DNA from: Casuarina equisetifolia
Lineage: Eukaryota > Streptophyta > Magnoliopsida > Fagales > Casuarinaceae
NCBI GenBank assembly: GCA_028551475.1
Contig: CM052360.1
Location: 22,700,682-22,764,681, forward strand
Direction of reading: 5' to 3'
DNA length: 64,000 nt
Of this stretch, positions 1 to 13,524 are shown in pieces (the first letter of the stretch is position 1; each line of letters opens with the position of its first letter). The translations under genes and the position numbers were made by a program. The notes under the pieces were generated by a model. It was not told where the DNA came from. It saw nothing but the letters and a program-made list of their open reading frames with translations, and ran no database searches.

Positions 1-845
1 CCTCAAGGAATAAGAAAAATATCTCTCTCTTTTGTTGCCGGAAGAAAGTCGAGCTTTAAATGGTATCATATCTCAAATTGAGTTACTGTAACTTTGGCAT
101 AATTTTGAACTTTTAAAATTTATTTCATGAATACCGTTTAACCTTTTTCTTGTGGGTTTTGCATGTCATATAGATCTCATCCCAAAAAAGAAGAGAATAT
201 CTCTTTTTCTTTTCCTTTTTTGCTTGAAGGAATTTGAGCTTATTTTTAACTTCCGTATAATTTTGAACTTTTAAAATATATTCCATGAGTACTGTTTAAC
301 CTTTTTCTTGTGGGTTTGCATGCCATATAGATCTCATCCCAAAAAAGAAGAGAATATCTCTTTTTCTTTTCCTTTTATTGTTTGAAGAAATTTGAGCTTA
401 TATTTAACATGGTATCATGTGTCAAATTTTAGCTGTTATAACCTTTGTTTAATCTTGAACTCTTAAAATATATTTGAGTGTAGTGTTTAACCTTTTTCTT
501 ATGGCTTTTAGGTGCTATTCAGGCCTCACCCAAAGAATAAGAAAATATCTTTCTTTTGTTGTCAAAAGAAAGTTGAGCTTAGTTTTAATATAATATTAGA
601 TTTTGAATTGAGCTAGTCTTGAATTCTTAAAATATGTTCCATGTCAATTGTTTAGCCCTTTTTTTTTCTTGTGGCTTTTGCACACTATATAGATTTCACT
701 CCAAAGAATAAGAAACTATCTCTCTTCTGTTGTCTAAAGTAAGTTGAGCTTATTTTTAATATGATATTAGATTTTAAATTGAGTTATTGTATATTTAGTT
801 TAGTCTTAAATTTTTAAAATATATTTTGTGTACACTCTTTAACAT
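1..845. repeat. Degenerate tandem repeat, about 5 units of 158-191 bp
   Basis: The phrase gtttaacctttttcttgtgg recurs with small changes near 136, 294, 485 and 650, with a weaker relative near 837. The intervals are 158, 191, 165 and about 187 bp. Each unit also repeats an 'agaataagaaaatatctctc' type segment and a 'gaagaaagttgagctta' segment. The array runs off the left edge of the window. No coding potential is seen. The family is not recognised; it may be part of a larger retroelement or a local minisatellite. Confidence 0.7.
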
Positions 846-2280
846 TAGGTCTAAGATATATTTGAGTGTGTGAAGAAGTGTTAAGTGTTGAGGATGAAAG
901 TTATGAATATGACTAAGGATTTTCCCTTGATATGACCGTTTTGGAGACAAGATAAGCGTCCAAAGAATATTTTTTTAGGGTAGTTCAGCAGGGCAGTGAT
1001 GAGATAAAAGTGAATGAAGATAAGAATTTGCATGATTCAATGATGGGGTTTTGTATTCAATGCATCGAGCACATTGTTTTGCTGAGCAAAAGCATTTTGT
1101 TTGCTCTGTGTTTGGCTTTTGTGGCAATTGGGTTTCGCCATAATGAGGAGAGCAATTCAATGTTGCACTTCAGTCTGAAGAAGGCTCGTTTAATTGGTGA
1201 AATGGAAAGGATCTCCTTTGTGGTCTAGAAAAAGATGAGAGATCGTAAGCCTAGGAAATACTTATCATTATACTGTAGGTGATGCGCATGAAGTAGGAAA
1301 AAGCAGGACGTGCAGCATCTTCATAATCACCCTTGGCACATTTCTGATGCCATGGAACCAAGACAAATAAAGAAGATGTTCTAGAATACAGAACTCTTAG
1401 GGAACTGGATGCAAAGCTTATTTTTATCTAGAAGTTGTGCCTAATCTAAGGTTTAACTCAGTAATAGGATGATTTCTTTTCCTTATAAAAAGAACTGTCA
1501 AAGTATGATTCAGGTAATATTAAATTTTATTTACAATATTCTTAATTCGAATGTTAACCAAAAGTGAAAAAAATTGAGCATCAGAATCCTCAAGCATTAC
1601 CATTTGATTAAGAGGTACAACTTTTGACCTAATAATAACACCTAAAAGTCTTGATAGTTAATATTAAATTGTGTCATGAGTTTTACCCTTACTATTAACA
1701 AGTCCATGAGAGAGAGATTGTTGGAGCTTAGTGGGCAGACCTAAACAGCCTACAAGCATTATGAGTAGGAATAAGACATGTAGCTTGACAAAGGACTATA
1801 ATTTTTGGTCTAAAAGAATTTTCATACATCATTGAGATAACATAAGATCTTTTTTTACATTATTTCAATAGGTTTTGATTCATACATTACCATCGAACTA
1901 AAAGTTCTTACTTTTGACTCTATAATAACACATGAAAGTCCTACTAATCGATATTAAAACATGTCATAAGTTTTTACCCTGCTATTAAAAATCGAACATA
2001 TGGAAACCATTTTAGTTTTACCTTTGGCTGTTGCTCTTTCCAAGAGTTGAAATTGTGAAGGGAAGATCAAAAGAATAGGGAAAATAATGATGCAGCCGGG
2101 CCAATAAGTGGAATTCCTGCAAGGACCGATTAAGAGCAACAATAATGCCACTCAACAACTCCCAAAAGTAGACAAAGACACCAAAACTCTAAATGACAAG
2201 AACAGCCTCAAAAAGTTGCATAAAACAGTAAAACACTAATATCTCTCCATTTTTAAAGAAAAGATTCCAACTTGACAGCA

Positions 2281-2315
<35 letters not shown>

Positions 2316-5300
2316 AGAGAGAGAAGAGAGAGAGAATGGGGACAAACGATGCCCTCATGAGGAGGTCACAAGCAAATGCCATGAACATGAGCTTGTCATC
2401 ACGTGAAAGATGCTTTCAGGAGTGATAAGGATAGTGTATGTCTTCTTCGAAAGCCTTTAAATAAGGTATCTTATTTGTTCCTCGAATTCAATCACTTTGT
2501 TTTGTAACTTTCTCTAAATTGAAAGGGAAATGCCTTGTTCACTGAATCTTGCGCCCATCTTTTTTTTATTTTTTATTTTAAGGCTGATGCTACGATGTGT
2601 ACAGCTTCTCTTTAATGGTGGGGAAACCACTACTGCTTAGGTGTTATCATTTGCTTCCGGTATGTTAAAAGGTGACATGCTTGGAAAGATGCTACCGGTA
2701 AGTTCTACCCATAAAACATAGATTTACCAAGAAACATTTTCTTCTTTTAAAATAAAATATAAGATATGTATAATATAATAAGATTTAAATAATATAAGAC
2801 TTTTTTATCACTTCGTTATCATAATTTTTAAAAAATACTATTAAAGGAGATGGCCTGTTAAAGAGTGAAGAAATATCATACCTGTATTAGCATACTGCAA
2901 CTCTAACCCAATTGTAGGTTAAAAGTTTATCATCAAACAAATCACTAGAAAGTTGAAATGATAAGATGTGAGAAGGCAAAAGAATATATATAAGAAAATA
3001 AGGTTGGGTAAAAGACAACAGGAAAGAACATGGACAAAGCGATAACGAAACAATGGAGAATGGTGGTGTACTTCCAAGATTGAGGTCAGGTTAAAAGTTA
3101 AATATATGTCTACTTTTTTGAACATTAACTTGGGTTAGGTCGACTATTGATTAAAAGAAATTCAGACCCCACTAAAAACCAACCAGAAGAACTTAGTTTC
3201 TTCCTGACAATGGCAGAGGTGTGGGTCTGGTGGATAATAATTCTGGAAAATTATAACCCATGAGAATCTTCTTGAACCTGTCACACAAGAAGGGAGTACA
3301 ATCTTCTTGGCTTCATGTGAAAATGCATATGTCGGATCTTCACTGTTAAGGGTTTCTTCCAAGTCTGTGAATCATCTGATTTTGCAGGAGTACGGGTCTA
3401 GTTCTTTCAACTCTTTGAATATAATAGACCAAAGAAAGAAGATGAAGAGCCATGTTCGCATGTGAAAGTCAGTCAAGGAAAATAATACAAAGTACACCAT
3501 AGTTGAAAGATCTGGCTCAACCCCATCTTGACTACCGACTTCAAGTTCCTCCAACTAGGTTACTTTGTATATTCATAAAAGAAAAATAATATCTTTTAAT
3601 ATATTAATATACTGGTCTTAATCAAGTTCATCATGAAATCTTGATATGATAAATGACAAGAAACACTAATTAATTTAATGGTGTGAAACACATATTCCAT
3701 CAAGTAGATGAGTGTGAAACCGATCAAGGGACGGCAGATACCATTTCTTGGATTCTCAAAAGGATCCTCTCAATGTAAGGTTCTTTGCTTGGGCCACAAG
3801 GATACATTGGTTGGCTTTAACATGGTCAAGCCACCTCTTTTTCTCTCTCCAAGTAAATTCCACACCTTTCTACATACAGAAAAAGAAAATTTCCAAGCTT
3901 CCTCCTCTTCTATTGACCCATCTTTTATTTTGGCTACAATTCCATGCCATCATTGCTTTCGTTACAAGTAGATTAAGAGAATCTTATACCCTTTGACCCT
4001 TCACAAGATTGCAACGTGCCCATCTGCTTTTTCTAAAGCAAGGATGAAGAAATTGGAATTTGCAAGCTTTTTCAACACAAATATGTATTATAAAAAAAAA
4101 AAAAGAGGGAAAGAGAGAAGAAAGTTCTTAAAGAGTTGAAGGGGGGCATTTGTGGGAAGACAAAGGATGGGTAGATTCTTAAGGTACACGCATCCGACAA
4201 GACACCAATGGAGATGCGGGAAACCGGAGTGGATCCAATCCAAACCCCACGTTTAAGATAGAATAAAAAAACAAATCTTGGATTAGAATAAACAAAGAAA
4301 TTGAATTTGGTGGAAGGAGAGGCAGATTCTTAATTCCCTCATGGAAGAGAGACGGAACCAACGGCTGGAAAAGCTTGTCCTTTTTTCTGCTTTTGTCTGT
4401 CAGGAAAAAGAGCATCTTCTCCTCCTTCTGTCCTCTTATAATGCTAACGTAGTTGAAATCTAAGGCTACATCGAAGTTGGGACCCTCGAGGCTACGAGAT
4501 TCCTTATCTCTAAGCCACCCAATTGCTGGACTTGGCTGGGTTCACGCGCTGTTGGGGGGTTGGTGGCCTAGCACGACCCCATCACATGTTGTGTGCTGTT
4601 TCCTGTTTTCAGATGTCTTTGTTGATGTTAGCTGAGTTCCTATGCAATCTTGGATTGCCTCTTGATGACTAGATTTGGTCGGTAAATATTTCTATAGCTA
4701 ATTTTTTTTTTAAAAAAATGATTATATCTAACAAATTTTATTAAAAATTATTAAGATTGAACACAATAATTATATCTTGAATAAATATAAAAAAAAATAT
4801 AATATAATTCTAACCATTAGACAATGATAAAACATTAATATATTTAACTGTCATATAAGAATAAAAAGAAGATGACTTTTTAAGAATCTTAAATATCTTA
4901 AAAATTGTTAAAAAAAAAAATTAATTCTTATCTACAATTTTGTAACTTTAAACTGAATAGAGGTATAGAATTAGTTAGCATAATTGTTTATAAATAATAG
5001 AAATCTGGAATACAAAATGCAGAATCAAGTTGTTTATTTAATTTAACTCCTGATTGTTAAAAACCTATATTTAGATCGAACTTTGAAAACATATGAGTTG
5101 TATTTGAAAATGATTTTTAAATGACATACCATTTTTGTCACATCGTTAAACGAGATGAATTATTTATACTGTTTATGAAGGAAGATATTGATTCAGATGT
5201 TGCAATCTTAGTACAATATCCTTAAAAAAGATTTCCCACTTGGTGACAGCATATGACATCCAGATTTCACTACAGTAATTGACATGCTGCAAATCCTCCA

Positions 5301-7080
5301 CCATCCTTAGTTGAATATGATACAATTTGCAGCCACCCATAACTTCAAAGGCTGAATATGGTTTGGTACTTTCTAGTACTTGTATACATCTGCACAATGG
5401 TCCTTTCAGCCAGCTCACAGATGCAAGTTCTCCCATGGAGGTCAGGAAAATATGAGCCAATCAAAGGGTTTTGGAATCAACAAAGGAACCAAATTTTCTA
5501 ACCCACCAATCAAGACAGGCGTGGCCCTGAGGTCAGAAAGCAGTGATTCCCTCTGGAATCGAGACCCAAAAGCTCTGCCCAAAGAGCGTAGAAGAATCTC
5601 ACCAATTGGCAAGAAATGCTTTAATATGATATTTTAAAAGTGGGTAAAGATAAGGAAAGCTGTTTCAAAAAATATATATATAATCCACGTGTTGGAATCT
5701 CAATGGACATCGACAGGCCTCAATATTCCGGTGTGGTGGTCTTTTTGTTCCCATTAAGGAAATGATTCGTGACCCATCATTGTGGAGATGCAAAACGTGG
5801 CACATAGTTTAGACAAAATTAGTTTCCCTTATTAGACTGCATTCAAAGCTAATACACTTGACTTTTTATTTATTTATTTATTTTTCCTTCCGTTCAAATT
5901 ACATTGGATGACCGAGAAACCTTTGTGGGTAAGTAAGAAAATTGACAAATTCAAAGATTTTTTGAAACAAAGTTGCTGCAAAAGGTGTATGCTGTTTGGT
6001 AACTTGCTGCTTTTGCCTTGTCTTTTCCACTTTTTCACCGGAAAAGCTTGCTTTACAAGAATTCAAAAGTTCAAGAGCCATACTCTTTCATGATGGATTC
6101 ATCCTCATCCTCTTAAAGTTGTTAAAAAGCATACCAGAAAACTCAAAGCATGCATGAAAAATGAGCATTAGAAGTAACATCCTCGATATGTGTATATACA
6201 ATGTAAAATAGGAGACCCTTAAAAGTCATGAATTTAAAAGATTCCATATTTGTTACAATTATTGAAGATATTTTTTTTTACTATTGTTGACGATATGTTA
6301 ATTGATTCTTGCATTTAGTCTCCACCTACTTTTAGGAAAAAAGGGAGAAAAATGATTGTTAAGTAGAAAAAGGCCAACACAAATCAACAAGTCCAAAAGG
6401 ACCAAAACACGTTACAAAAAGTCGTACAAAATGCCTGAAAATCTCACACGCCATCTATGTGACCATTGTAAGTCAAGTTATTCTCAATATTTTATGACAA
6501 TGAGTTCATTATTTTTTACTTTAGATGATCCAGTCAACCCCAAAACCCTAATTTTAAAAAAGGGTCGTTGAAGAATCCAAAGACCTCTTGGTCTATATGA
6601 AAACCAAGTTGTCTAAGTAATTCTTGAATCCTCCATAAACATGCCTTTTTTCTCTCCATAAAATCCACAATATCCAAAGGTTTACTCTAAATATTTTATT
6701 TTCTAGAAGTGAAGATCAACCAATTGATCCATTTTTAGTCCAAGAATATCTAATTTAAGATACTCAAAAGTTGAAGCTACCAAACCAATTTTAGAATCAA
6801 GTAATTCCACATTTAAAACACCAAAAAAAAAGAAAGAGGAAAAACACCCAGCTCATTGATCGCCTAGAATAATCCGAGTTTAGAATCTGAAACTGATAAG
6901 AATCAGTTTCTGTAAAATTCCCATGTGCAAAAGTTGTAGTCCCTTCAAAGAGAATCATCAATTTGGATGGAGAAAGCTACCTTCTATTTGTGTCCGAGTG
7001 GAACCGGCCTGGATGACGAGTTGACTCGGGGATCCCCGAGTTGCGGTGGATAGGATACGCGACGACGCGAAAGTGACTTT
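846..7080. other. AT-rich spacer left of the HHO gene
   Basis: No gene can be supported here. Short ORFs occur on both strands (for example 975-1,228, 3,708-3,996 and 5,173-5,637), but they overlap each other on opposite strands, lack recognisable motifs and look like chance. An exon-like stretch at about 2,580-2,700 ends in a good donor (ccggtaagtt), but its frames contain stops and I recognise no family. A GA microsatellite lies at 2,286-2,335. The last 300 bp before 7,080 become less AT-rich and probably hold the upstream region of the next gene. Confidence 0.6.
2286..2335. repeat. (GA)n microsatellite
   Basis: Almost pure GA dinucleotides with two AAG interruptions. A simple sequence repeat in spacer DNA. 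Confidence 0.9.
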
Positions 7081-7132
7081 ATATATAACCCGTCGAAACT
7101 CGGCGATGCTTTCTTCCTTAACAAACAGAATC
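6883..7132. promoter_or_regulatory. HHO upstream region: GAATC motifs, 9-bp dyad, TATA box
   Basis: GAATC occurs at 6,883-6,887, 6,900-6,904, 6,952-6,956 and 7,128-7,132, with another at 6,794-6,798. A perfect inverted repeat GAAACTGAT / ATCAGTTTC occupies 6,889-6,897 and 6,902-6,910, with a 4-nt centre that completes an AGAATC. A TATATAA box lies at 7,082-7,088, about 300 bp before the ATG. NIGT1/HRS1-clade proteins are known to bind GAATC/GATTC-type sites and to repress their own promoters. That this gene does so is inference. Confidence 0.45.
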
Positions 7133-7287
7133 TTCGCGTAGAAATTTCAGCTTCGATTTTTCTTTTCTTCTTTTCCATTTGCCATTACCCAACTTTCTTA
7201 TCGCTTAAAGCAAATCTTCTCTTTCTTTTTTATTTTATTTTTTTTTTCTTTTTTTTTTTTCTTACTTTGTGATTTGGGGCTATATAT

Positions 7288-7329
7288 ATGTGTATGGGGA
7301 GTGTTTCCGGGTATTTTTTGCTTGTCTGA
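7288..7329 (+). promoter_or_regulatory. Possible upstream ORF in the HHO leader
   Basis: Thirteen codons (ATG TGT ATG GGG ... TGA) end 55 bp before the main ATG. The frame holds two in-frame ATGs. It is in the mRNA only if transcription starts at the upstream TATA box (7,082); a second TATA-like stretch at 7,281-7,289 would exclude it. Its peptide starts MCMGSV and so echoes the MGSV start of the main protein, perhaps by chance. Confidence 0.3.
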
Positions 7330-7384
7330 GAGAGCTTTTTGAGGGAAGGAAGGAAAGGAGAAGGAATAAGAAGAAGGTTTGTGA

Positions 7385-9530
7385 ATGGGTTCGGTTCCGC
7401 CAGAGCTGAGCTTGGATGTTAGGCCGACGTTTCTGCCAAAAACGATCTGTGATTTTCTAGGGGAGGTTTCAATGATCGGGAACGGAACGGAGAGAGCGGC
7501 CAGGTTGGAGGAGTTCGTGAAGAGATTGGAGGAAGAAATGAGGAAGATCGACGCATTTAAGCGCGAGCTTCCTCTCTGTATGACTTTGTTGAACGATGGT
7601 TGGTTTTGATTTTCTTTTTTGTTTTTGGTGATTTTCTGGGCTATAATGATGATTTTCGGAGACGGGTTTCTGGTTTTGGAGGAGTCTGATGGGTTGGCTT
7701 CTTCATGCTGGTTCTTTTTTTTTCTTTTTTTTTTGGCTTAGATAACACAAAGTTGAGGATGAGTTCTTGGGTTTTTCGTCTGATGTTTTTCTGTATATGC
7801 AAAACATGATTACGTAAATGGGTTTTTGGATTCAAATTCTGGGACGGATTTTAGCTTTCTGAGGGTGTTGATTAAAAAGTTTTATGTTGTTTTGCAGCGA
7901 TTCGCACTCTGAAGGAGGAGTTCACTCAATGTACTGCAAAAAATGTGGTTCAACCAGTGTTGGAGGAATTCATACCACTGAAGAAAGATTGTGATAAAAA
8001 AGAAGAAACTAAGAAAGAAAAAGACTACAAGGATAAGAAGAATTGGATGAGCTCTGTGCAGCTCTGGAGCACTGATGATAACCCCGTTACTGATTGCACC
8101 AAGCAAAATCCCAAACCAGAGACTAAGGTATAAAGAAAAAGAGTTGAATATTACAACTTTATGGACCCTGAAGATTCATGGGAATTTGTTTGATCGAATT
8201 TTACTTTCTAAGTTTGTGGCAATCTGATTAAACGATATAGATGTTTTTTGTTTGCTTATGACAGAAGGGTGAGGAAGAGAATGGCTTAGGATGCGACGAT
8301 CCATTCCAGTCTTGCCGGGACGGAAGTGGAGGCCGGGGATTTATTCCATTCAAGGTGTATCCGAGTTTTCCTGTGGCCAGTAAGGAAGAGAAGGAGGAGC
8401 TGCCGGTTGTTCATGGGCTCTCGCTTCTCACGCCAGGCATTAAGAATCTGAGGGAGGAACCGGTCGCTAATGGTTCGAGAACCAGCAGTGGCAGGGCGGT
8501 TTCCTCTTCTGCTCCAAATGCAACTACGCGGAACGGAGCACAGCAGCTGCAGCAGCAGACCTCTAGGAAACAGCGGAGGTGCTGGTCACCGGAATTGCAT
8601 AGGCGGTTCGTCAATGCTTTGCAGCAACTTGGAGGTTCACAAGGTTAGAAGTTCAAAATACAAGCGACATTCGAGATTCTTTACACAAACTTCTAATGAA
8701 ATTCATTTTGCGTGTTGCATAACATTCATCTCGTTATATAGTTTGTTCAAGAAAAGTACTGTGGAAGAACAGGACTTATGCTATTTCATTCTTTCGTCCT
8801 CTTGAGACCACTTTCATCTCCAAGATGAAGATTTTGGAGATGAAGAGATGTTATCCAAATGATTTTACACAAAAGTTTATTCATAGAGATGTAGTGTTTG
8901 TTGCATATCATCCATGAGTCCTTTGAAAGCATTCAGGCACGTCTATCTGTAATAGATTGCACTCGGCTCACTCTGATATGGGTTCTAATTTGATCTTTCT
9001 GGATCTTCTGCAGCGGCCACGCCAAAGCAAATTAGAGAACTGATGCAGGTTGATGGGTTGACGAATGATGAAGTTAAGAGTCATTTACAAGTAGGTTCTT
9101 AAGTTTCCTTTCACATTTCTTCTTTACTGGGTGGTTGGGAAGAATTAGGGGTACATTGTTTACATTTCTTCTCTGTTGACATTTGACTGGAACTTGAATT
9201 TTGACGATCCAAATTGATTCAAGGGTTTTCTCTTTCTTGCAGAAATACAGACTTCATACTCGAAGGTTTCCAGCTCCTGCAGCATCCTCCCCTGCAAATC
9301 AATCTATTGTTGTTTTAGGAGGGTTATGGATGCCCCAAGATCAGTATGGTGACTCCAGTAAGGCTTGCAATTCTCAGTCTGGCTCTCCCCAAGGTCCCCT
9401 CCAGTTAGCTGGAAACACCGGAGGGACTTCCACCACCGGTGGTGACAGCATGGAAGATGACGAAGATGCAAAATCCGAGGGCTACAGCTGGAAAAAGTCA
9501 CATTCAGAAACCTGGAAAAATGATGTATAG
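7385..9530 (+). CDS. HHO-type (HRS1/NIGT1 family) GARP transcription factor, HHO5/HHO6-like
   Basis: Nuclear G2-like GARP factor of the HRS1-HOMOLOG clade; relatives repress genes of nitrate, phosphate and flowering responses. Five exons join in frame: 7385-7598, 7898-8127, 8265-8643, 9014-9090 and 9243-9530 (1,188 nt, 395 aa), all with GT-AG introns. The N-terminus has an LxLxV-like patch (ELSLDV, residues 7-12) that may act as an EAR-type motif. Residues 41-73 form the charged helical HHO signature ([14 protein letters not shown]), with the last Asp-Ala split across intron 1. The MYB-like DNA-binding domain spans about 250-307 ([14 protein letters not shown], then SHLQKYR at 297-303) and is divided by introns 3 and 4, as usual in this family. 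The C-terminus is acidic ([11 protein letters not shown]). The start is the first ATG in frame with the signature. The HHO5/6 subgroup is from memory of the N-terminus. The 3' UTR probably runs through about 9,700. Confidence 0.93.
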
Positions 9531-12500
9531 AGTTCATCCACCATGAATTTTGCAGATAAGAAGTATACATGGGAGGAGCTGATTACCATACAAGAATATT
9601 ACAGTATACATAAATGAGAAGGATCTTGAAAGAGGATGTGAAATTTTGCAGGATTAGCTTCCCTTCTGTCTCATATATGAGTTATTTTGCTGCGGAATGG
9701 TACATGAATTATATGCAACTCAATGTCTGCTTGGAAAAAACGAAGCCATTTCACCCATATCATAAATCTCTTGGTTACTTACTATAATTTTTTCAATTTT
9801 TTCTTCTTATATCAGAATTGCAGTATGCACTTTTATCTTATTCCCTGACGTTTGAAACTTCCAAGTTAGATGTCAATGAACAACAGATTGTTCAACTGTT
9901 TCTATTTGATGGGTATTTGTGCATTCTAGGTGAAACTAGCTCCTCGTGCCGGGATCTTGATTCATTTTCCCTCAATCTTCCAAGTTTGAGGAGATCCAAA
10001 TCTTGAAAGTACCATGTAACTAGTCTTTAGGCATTTTGCCAAATGATCTCTGCAGTTCAAAGTGCACTTTTACACAGAGTTGCTAAATCTTGAACCAAAC
10101 CAAGGAGAGTTAAAAGGAGAAAGCTAAAGACTACTTCTTTGCCTCAAAATTTGGTTGGTCCTTTCAGGATTCTAGCAAATCCAGACCCTGTTTGGATGAT
10201 GGTTGAAGATGAATCCAAACTGTTGTACCCTGCAATAAGATTAAGAAAATATGATTTGTATGTCACTTGATCTGACTGGATGTGTTGCATGTTAAAAGTT
10301 TGGCCTGATTTTTTGGGATTTTTGTGTCTCGTATGCTCCTGTTGTGTTAATGGAAGATGAGAAACGTGTCTCCCTTAAATGATGATTTCAATATTCGAAC
10401 TTTCAATTGTGGGGGACAGAGTTTAAGTCGTACAAGAAACAGGACAAGATCCGGCTTATCTTTCTAAAGAATATAATAAGGTTTGGTCTTTCATTTGCTG
10501 TGGTTGAGATTGAAACTTTATATTCTTCTTCCTGATTTAGCCCCATCAGAAGTTCATTTCATAGCAGATTGTAGGGCTGTTCCCAACCCAAGTTTTGGAT
10601 CATGATCCTGGTCCTGACAGCAGATTTTACACAACAAAGTATGGTGTAGTGGGAACAAGTTGGGGCAAATTCAATTGCAGGGATAAAATATATATCCTTA
10701 TTCAATCTTGTTTTCGTAATGCCCTACCTTCACCCACTATCTAAACCAAAATCTGTATCCAGAGCATACCTTTTTTAGTCAACCTTCTTGTGCCTTCCCC
10801 CAATATCTGAACCAAAATCTTCAAACTGACTGTTTTGAGGAGATTACTCAATTGGTAAACAAAGTACATTTATATCAAAAGGTTTTTGAGCAATTCATTA
10901 CCCATCACGTTATATGGTTGTAAACCAGCTGACCCAATTATGTGGTCTCCAAATCACCTTCTTGAATTGGTCAAATTATTCAAAACCCCAGACCTCATCC
11001 CTTTACCTAATCCAGTCATATCCCACTAAGAAAACACAATAAGTTTTTCTTTTCTATCCGGGTTCATGACAAAACAGTCACTCTCACAAGCAAAATAATG
11101 GAGAGAATCTTGAAGACAAGATATAATGAAGGAGCCCACATTGATAGGTCCACTATACATATGGTATAAGTTGTTTTGTTTGGTGAAAAGAGTGAGTGAA
11201 AATGATGGAACCTCCCAGCAACTTCTTTTCCACGAATAAGTTAATGGATTGTTTAATTTTTTCTGCTTAAGTCACTGATTAGATGTCAACCAGATAAGGT
11301 ATTCCGTTTCTTTTATTGGTAGAGAGATTAGAAAATTGGAGAAGAGAATATGTTTAGCAGCTCAGCACAAAGGCAGGTCACATGGTAGCTGGTGCGTAAT
11401 ATATGCTGTTGGTCCCATGAAGAAAACCACTCCTGTTGAAGATTCCTTCAAATACCAGCTAGAGATAATGATCCTCTTTGATTGGTATGGTGTGGTATGG
11501 TCTGCAATATTCAAATGGAAAACACCATAATAAAGGACATTATATACGAATCCATACCAAAGGGACAAATCTAGAAGAGAATTTGGTGAATAGGCCAACC
11601 AGGCACCCATCAACATGTCTGCAAAATATTATTTTCTGTTCTCCCAATTTCTACCTGAGATCCTGGATCCCTGCACATAGTATTATGCATCTCTTACCAC
11701 CCAAACTTCAAACAACATAACCTTCCATCATAGTGGAAGACTTTGACAATCTACAAGTGAATTTCCTGGTAGTTGGAGAGAATTTCCTACCAACCAGGAG
11801 ACTTTTGAACCTAAAAGCTATCTAAAACTATTACATTGGGCTATTAGAAAATAGTGTGGCACATATCATGTTACTTTTTTTTTTTAAAAGAATAAGGGGT
11901 AATATTTTGACAAATTTTACTAATACCATTACGGTTGGGTGTAACAATCATGTTTCAAATAAGTTAAAAGAGCAACATATAAACTTAATCCTTACAAAAT
12001 AATTTAATGCTTATATATTAAGTTGCCACACAGAAACACAAAAAAAAAAAGAAATTTTACTTAAAATAAGTTGTTTCTAACATGATATCTACACTTAGGT
12101 TCATGAAATGACACCTCCTAATACATGAAGTCCATAATTTATAATAATTTACAATAATTTACTAAAAGATGTATTATTTTGACAAAAAACATTTGATTGT
12201 TAAATAATATGTTAAGAATAGTATAAGTTATTTTGCATTATCAAATTCTATTTAGGAATTCTCTTCAAAATAAAACAAAAAATGTACTATCCCTTTCAAG
12301 CTTAATTTAAGAAGGAGATAAACTTCCCAATATAGAATAATTCATATTATTTTCAAATGGTGTTCTTAAATAACTACCTTCACGAAAGCAATATTAGCAT
12401 TCTAAAGTTTGAATCCATGTCACATTCTCCAACAATTATCCAGATTGTCGAAATCACAAAGACCAAGGAATTGACTACATTGCACGGAGGTCAATATAAG

Positions 12501-13524
12501 TTCCATGTGTTGCTAAAGGATAAAACTTCAGAGTCCGGATTACCACGGCAACCAGTGCAGTGCTCCCCACGGAAGGTTAACAAGTCCTTTGTCACTTTCA
12601 ATGAACTTTCAGAGGAAGTCCCTCCAAATCTTTCCTCTGCTGCCTAATCTCATAGGATTTTGAAGCGAATACGTATGTTATCGACTGCTCTTGGACGATA
12701 GGATTTCAGACACTTATCAACACGTAGGACACAGAAGCATGAACTGGACCCAAAAGATCAGTTTCTATTGCATACTCCTTCCATTGGGCTAAACCCTTCA
12801 TGTGATGACAGAGTCTCTAAAAGACGAAATCGGATGCAAGCTGCACTGCCAATAGTTGGGGCTTGTTGAGCATGTTTCTAGTTGTTAGATGCAACCCAGC
12901 TTCGCAGAAAGCAGCTTGGAGTTTTGGCTGGGCTGCTGGAGACTAAAGAGAGAGGGTTGGCTAAAAACACCAAGTTGGGTCATTGTCACGGACTTGGATC
13001 CCTTTATATAAGTAAGAATTTTCATTCAACTTCTTGATATACCAGAGAATTATTTGTGACATTCTTATTCACTTAAATCTACAATTGGGGTTAAGTTTGT
13101 CCCTACCTACCCCACACATTCTTATGTTTAACCCTAATCTTATGGGATAGCAAGCGTAAGTGTCAAAGGGATAATATACACAAGCCACCAAATTAGGTCA
13201 TGGATTAGTTTTTATATCATCTATTTCATATTTAGGTTTCAACCCAAAGGATAATTTCAATAGGTAAAATAGTCAAGTCCCTTGTATGACAAAAGTTTCT
13301 ATTGACCCTCTTGATGTGGGAGGAAGCCATTCATGAAGTCATGTTTTCTTGGTTACCAATTTCATATTATTTAAATTTTAGTTTAAAATCCATTTAAAAA
13401 TAAATATGTATTGAATCTTGAAAAGTCGATTTTAAAAAAGAAAAAAATTTTCTTATATCATATCAAAACCTTGTGTCACAAGCTTAAATTTCTAATCTAA
13501 AAAACATGTCTATTAAGTAATATT
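9531..13524. other. Spacer between HHO gene and fold-back element
   Basis: The first few hundred bases are probably the HHO 3' UTR. The rest holds only short ORFs without recognisable domains. The longest, at 12,357-12,647 (+, 96 codons), has a somewhat protein-like composition but no family I know, no clear splice partners and no matching neighbour, so I do not call it a gene. Confidence 0.55.

Noticed and set aside
2580..2710. Exon-like stretch with a good GT donor
   Set aside because: Candidate frames contain stops (for example after GGETTTA) and no family is recognised; noted only in the spacer entry.
5173..5637. Overlapping ORFs of 85-95 codons on both strands
   Set aside because: They overlap in opposite directions, have no motif and no flanking gene structure.
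12357..12647. 96-codon plus-strand ORF as a gene
   Set aside because: No known domain, no splice partners and no support from context. A chance ORF cannot be excluded.
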